From contig NC_081412.1 in NCBI RefSeq assembly GCF_030272615.1, positions 687,450,583 to 687,514,582 of the forward strand: a stretch of 64,000 nt of DNA, in the 5' to 3' direction. Numbering within the stretch: the first letter of the stretch is position 1; each line of letters starts with the position of its first letter. Source of the stretch: Cryptomeria japonica. Taxonomy: Eukaryota; Streptophyta; Pinopsida; Cupressales; Cupressaceae. Made by a program: the position numbers and the translations under genes. Shown one piece after another: positions 51,531-61,541 of the stretch. A model generated the notes under the pieces. The model saw only the letters and a list, made by a program, of their open reading frames with translations. It ran no database searches and had not been told where the DNA came from.

Positions 51531-54500
51531 ATGGCTTCCTCTTTTGTTCTCGAGTTTATTTTGAACCATACCATTGTGGAAAATGTGAAATGCCCTAGGT
51601 CTGTGTTTAAGATAATTCCCAAAATTGCTAAGCAAGATGACTCTGTAGGGGCATTCTCGAAAATTCCTAAAGGTGTAGCATTTGCAGAAGACCCTAGGAT
51701 TTATATACATTGCAATATAGAAGATCTAGGATCTGAGGAATTAATGAAAATGTTTAATAAGGTCATTTGTGATGAACATGGTGTTGTTAAACCTAAACAC
51801 AAGATTGTGGAAACCTTAGGTTTTGTGGAGATACAAAATATCCCTCAATTTCCAGATGAAGTGGTAAGGATTGTATTGAGTAGAGCACATGGAGAATTGT
51901 TATGGTCGGATTTTGTTTGCAAGATAACCTGACAAGCAATTAGGGCAGTTACTGGTTTACCCTCAATCAACAACAGACTTGATAAGACAAAGAAGATTCC
52001 AAACAACAAGGTGATAAGCTTAACTAGAGCAACATCTGACAATAGATCACTTAGAGTAAATGATATTAAGCACATTAATGTGAGATTTGTAAGTTTGGTG
52101 CTAGGATACAAGGCCACATATGCAAACAAGCTAAATTATGTTTCTAGTCTCTGTATACACAATGCTTATGAGATGGTAAACAACAATGCAATGATAGATG
52201 TGTGTGAATGGTTAAAAGATGAGCTTATTGACAACTTGAAAAAAATTAAGGGAGATAAGAAAGGTACTTTTCGCTTTGGAAATTTGTTGGTATGTTAATG
52301 CTATATTTCACCAAAGAGATCCCCAGTATAGGACCCAAAGACTTTGGTTATGATATACCGGTAGGAAAACAACTACAGGAAGCTTTTTCCAGCATAGGAA
52401 CTGCTAGAGACAACAACATAATAGATTACTTTAAAAACTACCAAGCTAAGATGAGAACTAGAGAAAGGTTACCACAGAGTGTAGTAGATAAATATGACAA
52501 ATAAATTTGTTTTGTTATCAAAAGAGATGAGACATGGATGGAGGCAGTACTCCTTAGGACTATTTCAGTCACTGAGATGGGATATGAAGTAGATCTTACT
52601 ATTCTGGAGACATATGCTAAAGCTTTACTGGAAGCACTGAGCGAACCATCAGAAAAAGTCTTTGGTAGTGCTAAGACTATTGAGAGTAATATAAATCTAT
52701 TGAAGAAAAGAAAGAAAAGAGAAAAATACATTAGAGATACTTCTAAGAAAGTAAAGGAAATCAAAGAAAATGTCATGAACCTTAGTGGCATATCAACGAG
52801 AAAGCTTGAAGGACTTCAACTGGAGACACATATTTCATCGGTTAACACATCTTCTGGAACTGAAAGTGAGAAGGCAACAAAATTTAAAAGAGTTGAAAGT
52901 AGGAAGAGAAAACCTTCACCGGTACCCTCTCCTTCACCTAAGAGAACAAGGACTTTGAGAAAGAAACAACAGGCATTAAGGGGACCACCCAATAAACTAA
53001 CACCAAAGAAGAAACAACAACCGGTTACCCCTTCTTTGAATGATTTGTTGAATGAAATAACTGATGACAGCAATTTGGCTAATGTGCACAAACTATATAA
53101 TACATTTAATGATTCTGATAGGGAGAGTATTTAGAATAGCATTATTTTACACAAACATTTATAAGAAGGTTCTAATTGAAGTTGTGGATGATTTACCGAA
53201 TGAACTTTATAGAAGATTGTAAGCAAAAAGGATAGCAGTGATGGAATTAGACAAGAAACTAAAAATTGAAAAACTTCTAGCTGCACATCCTATTAATTCA
53301 AGAGAAAAAATTGATGAAATTATTTCTGAGGCTAACCAATCCATTTTTTGCTAGTGGGCACTAACAAGTAATCTTGATGGCAGGAAGAGTGAAAGATATT
53401 GCAGATGAGACTACAGATAATTGGGATATATTTTTTGTGGAAAAGGAAAAACAAGAGGAAATGAGCAGACCTAAAAAGACATTTAAAGTGTATCAGAAGG
53501 ACAAGGACAAGGGCAAAGGAAAAATTGGCGGAGTTCCAAACATTAAGATTACTGACAATCTACGGCCACCACCTTTGGATAATGCACCGGTACACTCAGA
53601 AGATCCACCGGTTATTGACACTGAAGGTATTACACATGTTGATACAAATCCTGAATCAGAGATACTCTTTACCATGAATGTGGATACTCAAGAAGTAAAT
53701 ATTGTTGCAGATAAGGATAATTCAGAGGTTAAGACAAACAATGTTGATAGTGGCAACATGACAGAGAAACCAGTAGAAACTATTGAAGTTGAGATCCCAA
53801 CCTAAACAGAGCAACCGTCAGAAATTGAAAAACCTACTGAAGATAAAGATACTTGTACAAGGCCACCAGAGATAGAGATATTGACAGTTGAACCTTCAGA
53901 AAAACAAACTGAGGTAGAGGTACACACAGAAACAGAGAAATCGACAATCACAGAGACATTAAAATAGTCTGAGAAACTTTTGCAGGTTGAGATGCAAACC
54001 CAGACTGATCCGCTAGAGGAAATTGCAAACAAAATGGTTACACCTGATAGAAGCACAGAGGTAATAAAGATAATTGGTTAGGCATCTGACACATCTACAG
54101 GTGAATTCAGACATACCAATGTTACAGAGGTACTTTTGGATTCAATCAAGAAGATAATGGATTGCAATGCATTGGCCTACAAGGCAATTGATAACACTTT
54201 ACTAGTTCTTAAATTGATTGTACCAAATTGTAACATAGATCATATTAAGGATTCTTTAGGTAAATTGGACACATTGTCCAAATTTATTGTTGACAATGTA
54301 ATAACTATTGACAAGGTGAATGAGGACACAACCAAGGAGAGATTTGAAAAAGAGAAAAAAAAATTCTTTGAAGACACCATAAAGAAGTGTACAGAACACT
54401 TGAATACATTATTACCGACACTCAACTCTACAATTTTGGAGTATGAAGAGCTTTATAGGGAAACATGCAAACCTCACCTTTTGACAGAGGACATAGATAA

Positions 54501-54789
54501 GGAGATCAGTAAAACACAGAAAGAAATTGATGACATAGCTGATAATATAATTGGTTCATCCAGACATATATCAATTTTTGAGCAGGAAATGACAGGTTTT
54601 GAGGAGAAATTAGAGAAACTTGAGAAAGAGAAGGCAAGGATAAGGTCAAATGCCCGAGAACTTAAAAATAAACTTGGTCCTAAGTTGGACAATCTTATCT
54701 CTCAGAGAATTGAAATATCTAAGGCATTACTTCAAGGAGACCGATCACCGGAAGAACACATGCATTATCTCACCGACACAATCCAATAG
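51531..54789 (+). pseudogene. Env-like (third ORF) region of element I
   Basis: It starts MASSFVLEFILNHTIVENVK at 51531. A globular N-terminal block runs to about 52500 and contains AIRAVTGLP (51948-51962), the same motif as in the post-pol ORF of element C. The middle (52540-53130) is Lys-rich with basic clusters (RKRKPSPVPSPSPKRTRTL), then acidic/Pro-rich (53370-54060), and a C-terminal coiled-coil stretch lies at 54136-54789 (FEQEMTGFEEKLEKLEKEKA). Stops at 51930, 52502, 53132 and 53803 plus frameshifts divide it. No signal peptide or clear membrane anchor is visible. Function is unknown; Sirevirus elements are known to carry such ORFs. Confidence 0.68.
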
Positions 54790-55083
54790 ACTGATTCAAT
54801 CTTGAATGATAGCAAAAGGTTTATGCAGAGTCTAAATCTAGTTTTGGTGGATATTTTTCAGATTATAACCAACCAGTTAGAGTCTTTGAGGTGAAATTTT
54901 TGCACTCGCTTGACTATTTTTGACAACCTTTGTCATTGATGTCAAAGGGGGGGTAGTGGAAAGAAAAATACTTATACAGAGGAGATCATTTGCTCAAGGG
55001 GAGCACATCTTTTTGGAAACTTTTTGGACTTCAGTTTTTGGATTTTTCTCATGAGTGTTGCCATCAATGCCAAAGGGGGATAT
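54790..55083 (+). promoter_or_regulatory. 3' untranslated region of element I with paired polypurine tracts
   Basis: TGTCAAAGGGGGGGTAGTG at about 54940-54957 and TGCCAAAGGGGGATAT at 55068-55083 are near-copies 130 bp apart. The second abuts the right LTR. The same arrangement is seen in element E. Confidence 0.78.
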
Positions 55084-55888
55084 TGTTGGCATTCTACACT
55101 CTTATGAGAATAGTTGATGTTTTCATTGTTGGCAACCAACTGGAAATCATCTGGCAACCCACTGGTAGTTATCTGCACCGGCAATAGACTTCTACATACA
55201 CCAACAGACACTTCACCGGCAGCGACAACAATGCATACTGACACTCAAGCCGACATGGAATAAACTATTGTTTATTGTTTTATAATGTAATTATCTCTTG
55301 TAAAAGACAACATGGCATATTGTAAAAGACTCATATATGTATGAGATCTTATAGGTCTTTTTGTATAGAAGATAGATGAGAAAAATAAGCAAATTTTGTA
55401 TAAGGTGATATAGTTGACGACGAAGGTTTTGGTTATAGAATGAGCTTAAACCGGTATTGAACTTGGCATAGTTGATGCTGATTTGAAGCAATACATTATA
55501 TTGGATTTTGATAATCCATTTTGTAAGTCAGTGAGACTTCTATTTTGTAGTTGAGCAGTGAGCTCTAGGTTGCTAGCCTTCTTGCATGTGTAGGCCCCTC
55601 ATTGTAAGTAATATGTATTCATTGGCTAGTGAGTGAATATTGTGGGTCACAAATCCCACTGAGGTTTTTCCCACACCAGGTTTCCTCATTAAATATCTTG
55701 TGTTATGGGGTGTTATCTATGATGTCTCTGTTATGCCTTTTTGCTGCATTAACTCTTATTTACTGGTACACTGTTTTGGGATGCAAAATTCTTAATAAGT
55801 ATAAATATTATGTTAACCAGTAAGACACTGATTCACCCCCCCCCCCCCCCCACTCTCAGTGTCTTTGGGACTATCATTGATTCTTATA
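55084..55888 (+). repeat. Right LTR of element I
   Basis: It opens TGTTGGCATTCTACACTC and ends TTGATTCTTATA; a run of about 15 C lies at 55837-55851. It differs from the left LTR by a few per cent by eye. Confidence 0.88.
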
Positions 55889-57427
55889 GAGAAAAATCTT
55901 CTGGTTGATTGAAATCTTCCTTGTAAAGATCTCAATTGACTTATGTTCCTAGGTGACTCCATTTCCATGATGGCTCTGACCTTTTTAGGATCTACTTCAA
56001 TTCTGCGAGCTGATATAATATACCCAAGAAGTTTTCCAGAGGTTACTCCAAATGCACATTTCTTTGGATTTAATCTCAACTGATATCTTTCCATCCTGTC
56101 AAAAATCTTGCTTAAGATATTCAAATGTTCTTGTCTTATATGAGATTTTGCAAGTATATCATCTACATAATCTTCCATAAATGTATGCATCATATCATGA
56201 AAAATTGTTGTCATAGACCTTTGATAAGTCGCTCTTGCGTTCTTAAGCCCAAATGGCATAACATTCCAGTAATAAGTTCCCCATGCACAAGTGAATGTTG
56301 TCTTTTCTTGATCTTCAAGTGCAATTCTTATCTAGATTATATCCGAAAAAGCCATCCATTAATGAAAACATCTCATGTCCCGCTGATAAGTCTACAATTA
56401 TATCAATGTTTGGTAGCGAGAAATCATCTTTGGGACATGCTTTATTCAGATCTCTGAAATTTGTACAAACTCTTATGCTCTTATTTGGCTTTGACACTGG
56501 TACAATACTTGAAACCCATTCTGAATAAGCAACAGGTCTTATGAAACCCACATCTAATAGTTTCTTCAGCTCGGTTTTTACAACAAGAGAAATGTGTGGA
56601 TGCATCTTTCTTAGCTTTTGCTTAACTGGTTTTGCTTTTGAATCCACATTAAGATGATGTATGATAAGATCTGGATTAAGTCTTGGCATGTCTGCATAGG
56701 ACCAAGCAAAATTTATTTGTCTTTGTTTAAAGAATTTCATGTATTCTTTCCTCTCTTCATCTGATAATGAGGCAACATAATGAAGTATCTTAGTATCCTT
56801 TGATGTACCAATGTTTATTGCTTCTGTTGGTTCTATTAGGATAAAAAATCTCTCCTGAAAATATGCAGGAAGAATGACAAACTTTGCATCTTCTGGCACC
56901 TCAAAGAGGTTTTTACCATCAGATACGTCCTTTATTTTTTCTTTTGATTGATCTAGTGTTGCCATGAAATGGTTTTCAATGGTAGGTCTCTTTCCTTGTT
57001 TTATTTCAATTTTGTGACTGGAAAGTTTGGCATTCTCCTGACTACAAGTAACGTTACTTGATTCTACAATGGAAGATATCTTAGGTGTTATGGGTTCGAT
57101 AGCATTAAGATACACAACTAAGTCATGATCATTGGAAAAGACATCTAATTCAAGGTTTTCTAAATTATCCCAATCAATTAGTTCAGGATGAAGAAGGGGT
57201 AAGTCATAATCATTGTCATCGTTGGGTGCTTCAAAGTTCATAACATAATGATCATAATTTGGCATAGAGTAGGTAATGTCATAGATCAAATGGTTTTGAG
57301 AATTGGTTCTCCCAAGTGTCTTCCAATTAGTTCTAACAAAATCAATATTAGTATTTTGTTGTTCACACTCAAATGGTTCTTCAGCTAACGTTTGTCCCTT
57401 AAACAAATGGATTATATCAACACACAC
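55889..57427 (-). pseudogene. Reverse transcriptase of element F with upstream linker
   Basis: The linker before RT (57427 to about 56650) includes FAWSYADMPRLNPDLIIHHL. RT blocks follow: KLLDVGFIRPVAYSEWVSSI, VCTNFRDLNKACPKDDFSLP, SLMDGFFGYN, then after a frameshift at about 56335 MPFGLKNARATYQRSMTTIF and catalytic YVDDIL (about 56155), ending LRSLQGRFQSTRRFF at the insertion point of element I. YVDD is intact. In the domain order of this lineage the pol continues at 49239. Confidence 0.9.
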
Positions 57428-58655
57428 GTCTTTAATACTGCAAATTCCTTCTTGATTATTTTCAATGACTTCATTTGCATTTTGAAGTTAACATACTTGT
57501 GTACATGATAAAGAGGATTCTTTTGATAGATTTTGTCTTATTTCAAACTCAACTTATTCTGGATTAATAGTCAATCTTACTTGACTATTTCTTAATTATT
57601 CTATGTTTTTGCCACATCTTGATACATCTTGTTCCTTATTTGATAAAAATATGATATTTCCAGATGCTTGATCTATCTCTGTTTGTACTTCTTGTGGTGT
57701 TACTTATTTGTCTTTGTCATTCTCTTTCCTTTGTTGTTTTATATATGCCTCTTTTCTCTGAATTTTGAGTTCTTCTCGTCTTCTTTCTAACTCCATCTTT
57801 TGTTTTGTAATAGACAAGTCTTCCTCTGTAATAGTTGTTTGTTCTTCACTGTTTTCTTTAATTTATGTACTAGATAAGACATCTGGACCCCATTCATTCT
57901 TGTTTTAATTTGTCTCTGAACCATGGTCTAGGACTACCCCACTATACCATACAGGAATGTTGTATGGTGCAAAAAGTTCCCTGATTTTTGCCATCTCTAT
58001 TTTCACTTCTTCTAAAATATCTTGTTCAGATTCTACATTTGCTCGTATTTCTTGAACTTGTTGATAAGATTTTTCTTTACCTTTTATGGTAATCTCTTCT
58101 TCTTGCTTTTCATGTTCTTCTTGTTTCTTTTGTTTATTGGTTACTATTTTTGTTGCTTGATGTAGCTTTTCTTGCCAATTTTCTTCTTTAGAGACTGATC
58201 TCTTTCTCCACTTTGATTGTTGATAATTATGGTGCTTTTGATTTGACTTTAGATATCCAAGTCCTGACTTATCTTCTTTAGATTGCGAGTGGGGACAAAT
58301 TGGTTCTAAAATACCTTGATGTCATTTACCAATTGGTCCTTTTCCTTCATATCCCATTTTTTGCACGATTTCATAACCTTTTCCATATTGTTTTATGAGA
58401 ATATTAACTTCTGCAGTTGTTGCTATAGTTTCATTTTCATCCTTATACAACCAACCAAGAATGTCCTTGTCTTCGGTTTCTTCATCAAGAGTTCCAACTC
58501 TAAAAAATGTTCTGTTAAACATCTTTTGATCTCTCTGAGGTCTTTGATTGGATATTTGTAGGCTTTCCATATGACTTAGGGGAAAGTGGAAAATTATGCA
58601 AAGAATATTTTCCCATTCCTTCATCATTTAATTTGAGATTTTTCTCAAAGGTTTC
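57428..58655 (-). pseudogene. Protease-RT linker of element F with G-patch motif
   Basis: Following the protease, 58290-58390 encodes YGKGYEIVQKMGYEGKGPIG and, after a TGA, HQGILEP, a good match to the G-patch consensus (aromatic-x-KMG-x-x-G-x-G-x-G ... G). G-patch motifs bind RNA or helicases and occur after the protease in some retroviruses and in plant Tat/Ogre-type elements. Further on (57700-58230) the linker is Lys/Glu-rich and helical, with several stops (for example near 57910, 57705 and 57550). It is decayed. Confidence 0.7.
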
Positions 58656-59291
58656 TCATAACTTTTCTTGAATTTCTTTGGTAGGATATAGTGATTCTTT
58701 GTTATGTGGAACTCTTGTATCTTGTGTTGGCTTCAAATTATTGCAATATTGACTAGAGTCTACAATTATAGTGATCTCTTGTCCTTCATGAGGAAATTTT
58801 ACACATTGATGATACATAGAAGGAACTGCTTGCATATTGTGAATCCATGGCCTTCCCGGAAGAATGTTGTAAGAGAGGTTCAAATCTAAAACCTGACACA
58901 ATGTATTCCTTTCCACATGTCCTATTTTGATTGGTAACACCACAGTTCCTTTAGAAGAACGTTATGCTTCATCATAAGCCTTAATGGTTATTTTCTTCTT
59001 TGGATCCACTGCATTTTCTGAATATCCCAAAGCTTTTATCAAACTTAATGCACAAATGTTTAAGCCAGCTCCAACATCTATGAGTACACGTTTGACACAT
59101 GTTTTATTAATGGCGACTTCAACATGTAAGGGAGCATTGTGAGGATGTTGTAAGGACGCGCCATCATTTTCAAAAAATGATAAGCAATGAGGGGCTATAA
59201 GGTGTCCCACCATGTTTTGGAACTGATCTATATCCAAGTCTTTTGAAACTATTGTTTCCACTAAAGCTTTTTCCAAAATTTCCTTATGCAT
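58656..59291 (-). pseudogene. Aspartic protease of element F
   Basis: The core has KRVLIDVGAGLNICALSLIK (about 59030-59090) and LNLSYNILPGRPWIHNMQAV (about 58830-58890). The catalytic D-T/S-G reads D-V-G. A stop at about 58962 (TAA) separates the halves, and another ends the region at 58656. Just upstream, VETIVSKDLDIDQFQNMVGH is part of the gag-protease linker. Confidence 0.82.
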
Positions 59292-59299
59292 ATCTTATG

Positions 59300-60448
59300 C
59301 TAGTCTTTTGAAAGTAGATTATCTTTAACAATGATAGCATTTACCACATCATGATATGTATAAGTGTATTTCACTTTGGCTTTTCCTTTGTCATCTTTTA
59401 ATTGGGATGGTTCACCTTTGTCATAATTCGGAAGTGGAGTTTTGAAAGCTAGGTGTGATTCATTTGTCTTGTGGCTATCCACTGTGATAGTTCCATTATT
59501 GATTAGATCTTGGATAAGGTGTTTCAATATTTGACAATCATTTGTTTGATGTCCTTTATTCCAGTGGTAATTATAAAAATGATTGTAATTCCACCAATTT
59601 GTCTTGACTTGTGGTTCATAGCCTCTTGCTTCTAGTAATACAATCAGTTTGTTGGCAAGAAGAGTTTTTAAAGCTGATTCGAATGGTTCTCCAATGTTTG
59701 TGAATTTCCTCCGAGGATTGGAGAAGGACTTGGTTTTATTGTTTTCTTCATTGTTATTGCTTGGGATTTGACTTGATAGATTAAACATTGGTTGTTGTTG
59801 TTTTGTAGCACTATTATCGTCATTTCCTCCATTGCTGACATTCCTATTCTTTGACCAGAACTTGGGTTTGTCATTTTTGCCATTGTTGTTGTAAGAATTA
59901 TTGTAAAGTTTTAGCTCTCCTTTCTTTACCATCACGTTCTCTATTTTCAGACCATTCTCAATCATCTTGGCAAAGGAGGGAGGACATTGCATTCTTAGTA
60001 GATAACTCATTTCACTAATAAGATTATCGATGAATATGTCAATTTTTTCTTGATCAGGCACATCTCTTGGATACCTATTAAACATGCATTTCCATCATTG
60101 TAAGAAGATCATAAAAGATTCACCATTCTTTTGTTTAACATTGCATAAATTCAACACTATTTTCTCATTCCTTACATTGTAGGAGTATTGTGAAATAAAT
60201 CTATTCATGAGTTCTTCAAAGGATTTGATTCCAGATGGTAATCTTTAAAACCACTCCATTGATTGTCCATTTAAACTCCTAGGAAAAAGATGTATCAGGT
60301 AAGTTTCATCGTGGGCAAATTCCATACTCATAGTACAAAACTCCCTAATGTGATCCTGAGGATTAGATTTTCCATCGTATTTGTCATATTTAGGGATCTT
60401 GCAATGTTGTGGAAATGGTACTGTGTGTGTGGAAAGTGAACCTGTATC
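59300..60448 (-). pseudogene. Gag of element F (N-terminus cut off by element J)
   Basis: From 60448 the capsid-like domain reads IPKYDKYDGKSNPQDHIREF, YLIHLFPRSLNGQSMEWF, then (frameshifted) FEELMNRFISQYSYNVRNEK and FNRYPRDVPDQEKIDIFIDN. A zinc-knuckle-like YNYHWNKGHQTNDCQILKHL is at about 59520-59580, comparable to the knuckle of element G. It overlaps the linker leading to the protease. A TAA at about 60243 and a TGA-type break near 60090 interrupt it. The usual N-terminal several hundred residues are absent because element J begins at 60449. Confidence 0.82.
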
Positions 60449-60795
60449 TGTAAGCACAACACTTCAATCAAGTCATTACATGCATGGTTAATCAGATATA
60501 ATCAATGAATAATAAACCATAACAAATCAACCCATTACCTTCTAAAAGATGCGAGTATAAGATTGCTCTCAGATTATTTAGCAATACCAGTGACTAGACA
60601 ACATCAAGACGAAGGATTTAATCTATATGAGCATGATGAATGTTAGATGGATGCAATATTAATCTAACAAGATCTTTGCAATATTAAGCTAAATGATTTA
60701 ATCAATATGAAACAATTAATATGCAATGAGCCTAGAGCAAAAATAGTATAATAACAATATATTCTCCAGCCTCTCTTTGAATGAGAGATGAGCCT

Positions 60796-60806
60796 GAATT
60801 TATAGA
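60796..60806 (-). promoter_or_regulatory. TATA box in the LTR of element J
   Basis: The minus strand reads TCTATAAATTC, about 720 bp from the LTR start, comparable to TCTATAAAATC at 31547-31557 in element F. Confidence 0.6.
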
Positions 60807-60918
60807 AAATTCAGAACGAAACCAATGGCTAAGATCAACTGATGATGAGCGGTCAAGATTTTCCAAGAGGAAGCACAATCCAGGTGAATTGATGTGATTG
60901 GATGTTTTTCTCAGTTTT

Positions 60919-61014
60919 AAAGGAAATTGAATTAAAATTAAGATTAAATCAAGAAAAAACTGATTTAAAGGAAATTGAACTAAAATTAAGATTAAATCAA
61001 GAAAAAACTGATTT
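60919..61014. repeat. 48-bp tandem duplication in the LTR of element J
   Basis: The 48-bp unit beginning AAAGGAAATTGAA occurs twice in direct succession (60919-60966 and 60967-61014) with one substitution (GAATTA against GAACTA). It is a recent duplication. Confidence 0.9.
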
Positions 61015-61523
61015 ACTATCTATTTCATTCAATTTTAATATTTAATTGTTTTAATTGCTTTCTTTGAGATTATCTATCAATTTTTAATTTTTTTTTTCAA
61101 GATTATCTCCAATTGATTTCTTTTCTCAAATTTTAATTCTTTTCTTGGTCAATTAATTCCTTTTTTGATTTATTTCCATTTTTGAAGATTTGTGCTCATA
61201 ATTGATTTATTTAATTGAATTAATTCCTCTTTCTTGATTTGTTTCCTTTTTTGAAGATTTATGGCAATTTGATTTATTTAATTAAATATGGTAGGATACT
61301 TAATTAAAATAAATAAGATAATTGTTTAAAATGATTTACTTGGAATGATTAATTAATTAAATAAATATTTAATTAATATTGAGTGATTGATTTGCCATGT
61401 GACATTGGATGATTAAAGAATTAATTGTGTGCTCAAGATTGATTTAATTGCCTTTGGTTAGGACCTTGGTGATGTTGTCGAGATTAGGGGCCCATGGTTT
61501 AGATGACCATTTTTAGGGTATTA

Positions 61524-61541
61524 AATTTGCCCCTCTTTGAA
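61524..61541 (-). promoter_or_regulatory. Polypurine tract of element J
   Basis: The minus strand reads TTCAAAGAGGGGCAAATT immediately before the 3' LTR. Confidence 0.78.

Larger units (their letters stand above)
49240..55888 (+). mobile_element. Element I: pol-less Sirevirus-like copia element with gag and env-like ORF
   Basis: LTRs at 49240-50043 and 55084-55888 (about 805 bp) share most of their sequence, including TTTTCATTG.TGGCAACCAACTGG and the poly-C U5 end. The sites GAGAC (49235-49239) and GAGAA (55889-55893) agree at four of five bases. It splits the RT of element F, and removing it with one duplication would restore the frame there. It has a tRNA-Met primer site, a gag C-terminus with zinc knuckles, a long third ORF and two polypurine tracts. 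No protease, integrase or RT is found between 51120 and 51530, where pol should be. Confidence 0.9.
31178..60448 (-). mobile_element. Element F: Tat-lineage Ty3/gypsy retrotransposon with antisense PMD ORF, 5' end off window
   Basis: On the minus strand the order is gag (to 60448), protease, G-patch motif, RT, RNase H, a second RNase H, integrase, spacer, antisense ORF on +, polypurine tract and 3' LTR. The second, archaeal-like RNase H and an antisense plant-mobile-domain ORF are marks of the Tat lineage; there is no chromodomain. Four elements are inserted in it: G in the 3' LTR, H in the spacer, I in RT-RNase H and J in gag. Its 5' LTR and gag N-terminus must lie to the right of the window. 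All pol parts are decayed. Confidence 0.88.
60449..61523 (-). repeat. 3' LTR of element J
   Basis: On the minus strand it opens TAATACCCTAAAAATGG (second base of TG mutated to A) and closes GTGCTTACA. The U3 half (60920-61523) is very AT-rich, as in element F. The exact left end is uncertain by a few bases because TGTATCTGTAAG offers two TG starts. Confidence 0.7.

Noticed and set aside
50376-54789. Coiled-coil and zinc-knuckle frames as exons of a host gene
   Set aside because: They lie between a matched LTR pair with primer site and polypurine tract, and the knuckle pattern matches Sirevirus gag. No splice-site pattern is needed to explain them.
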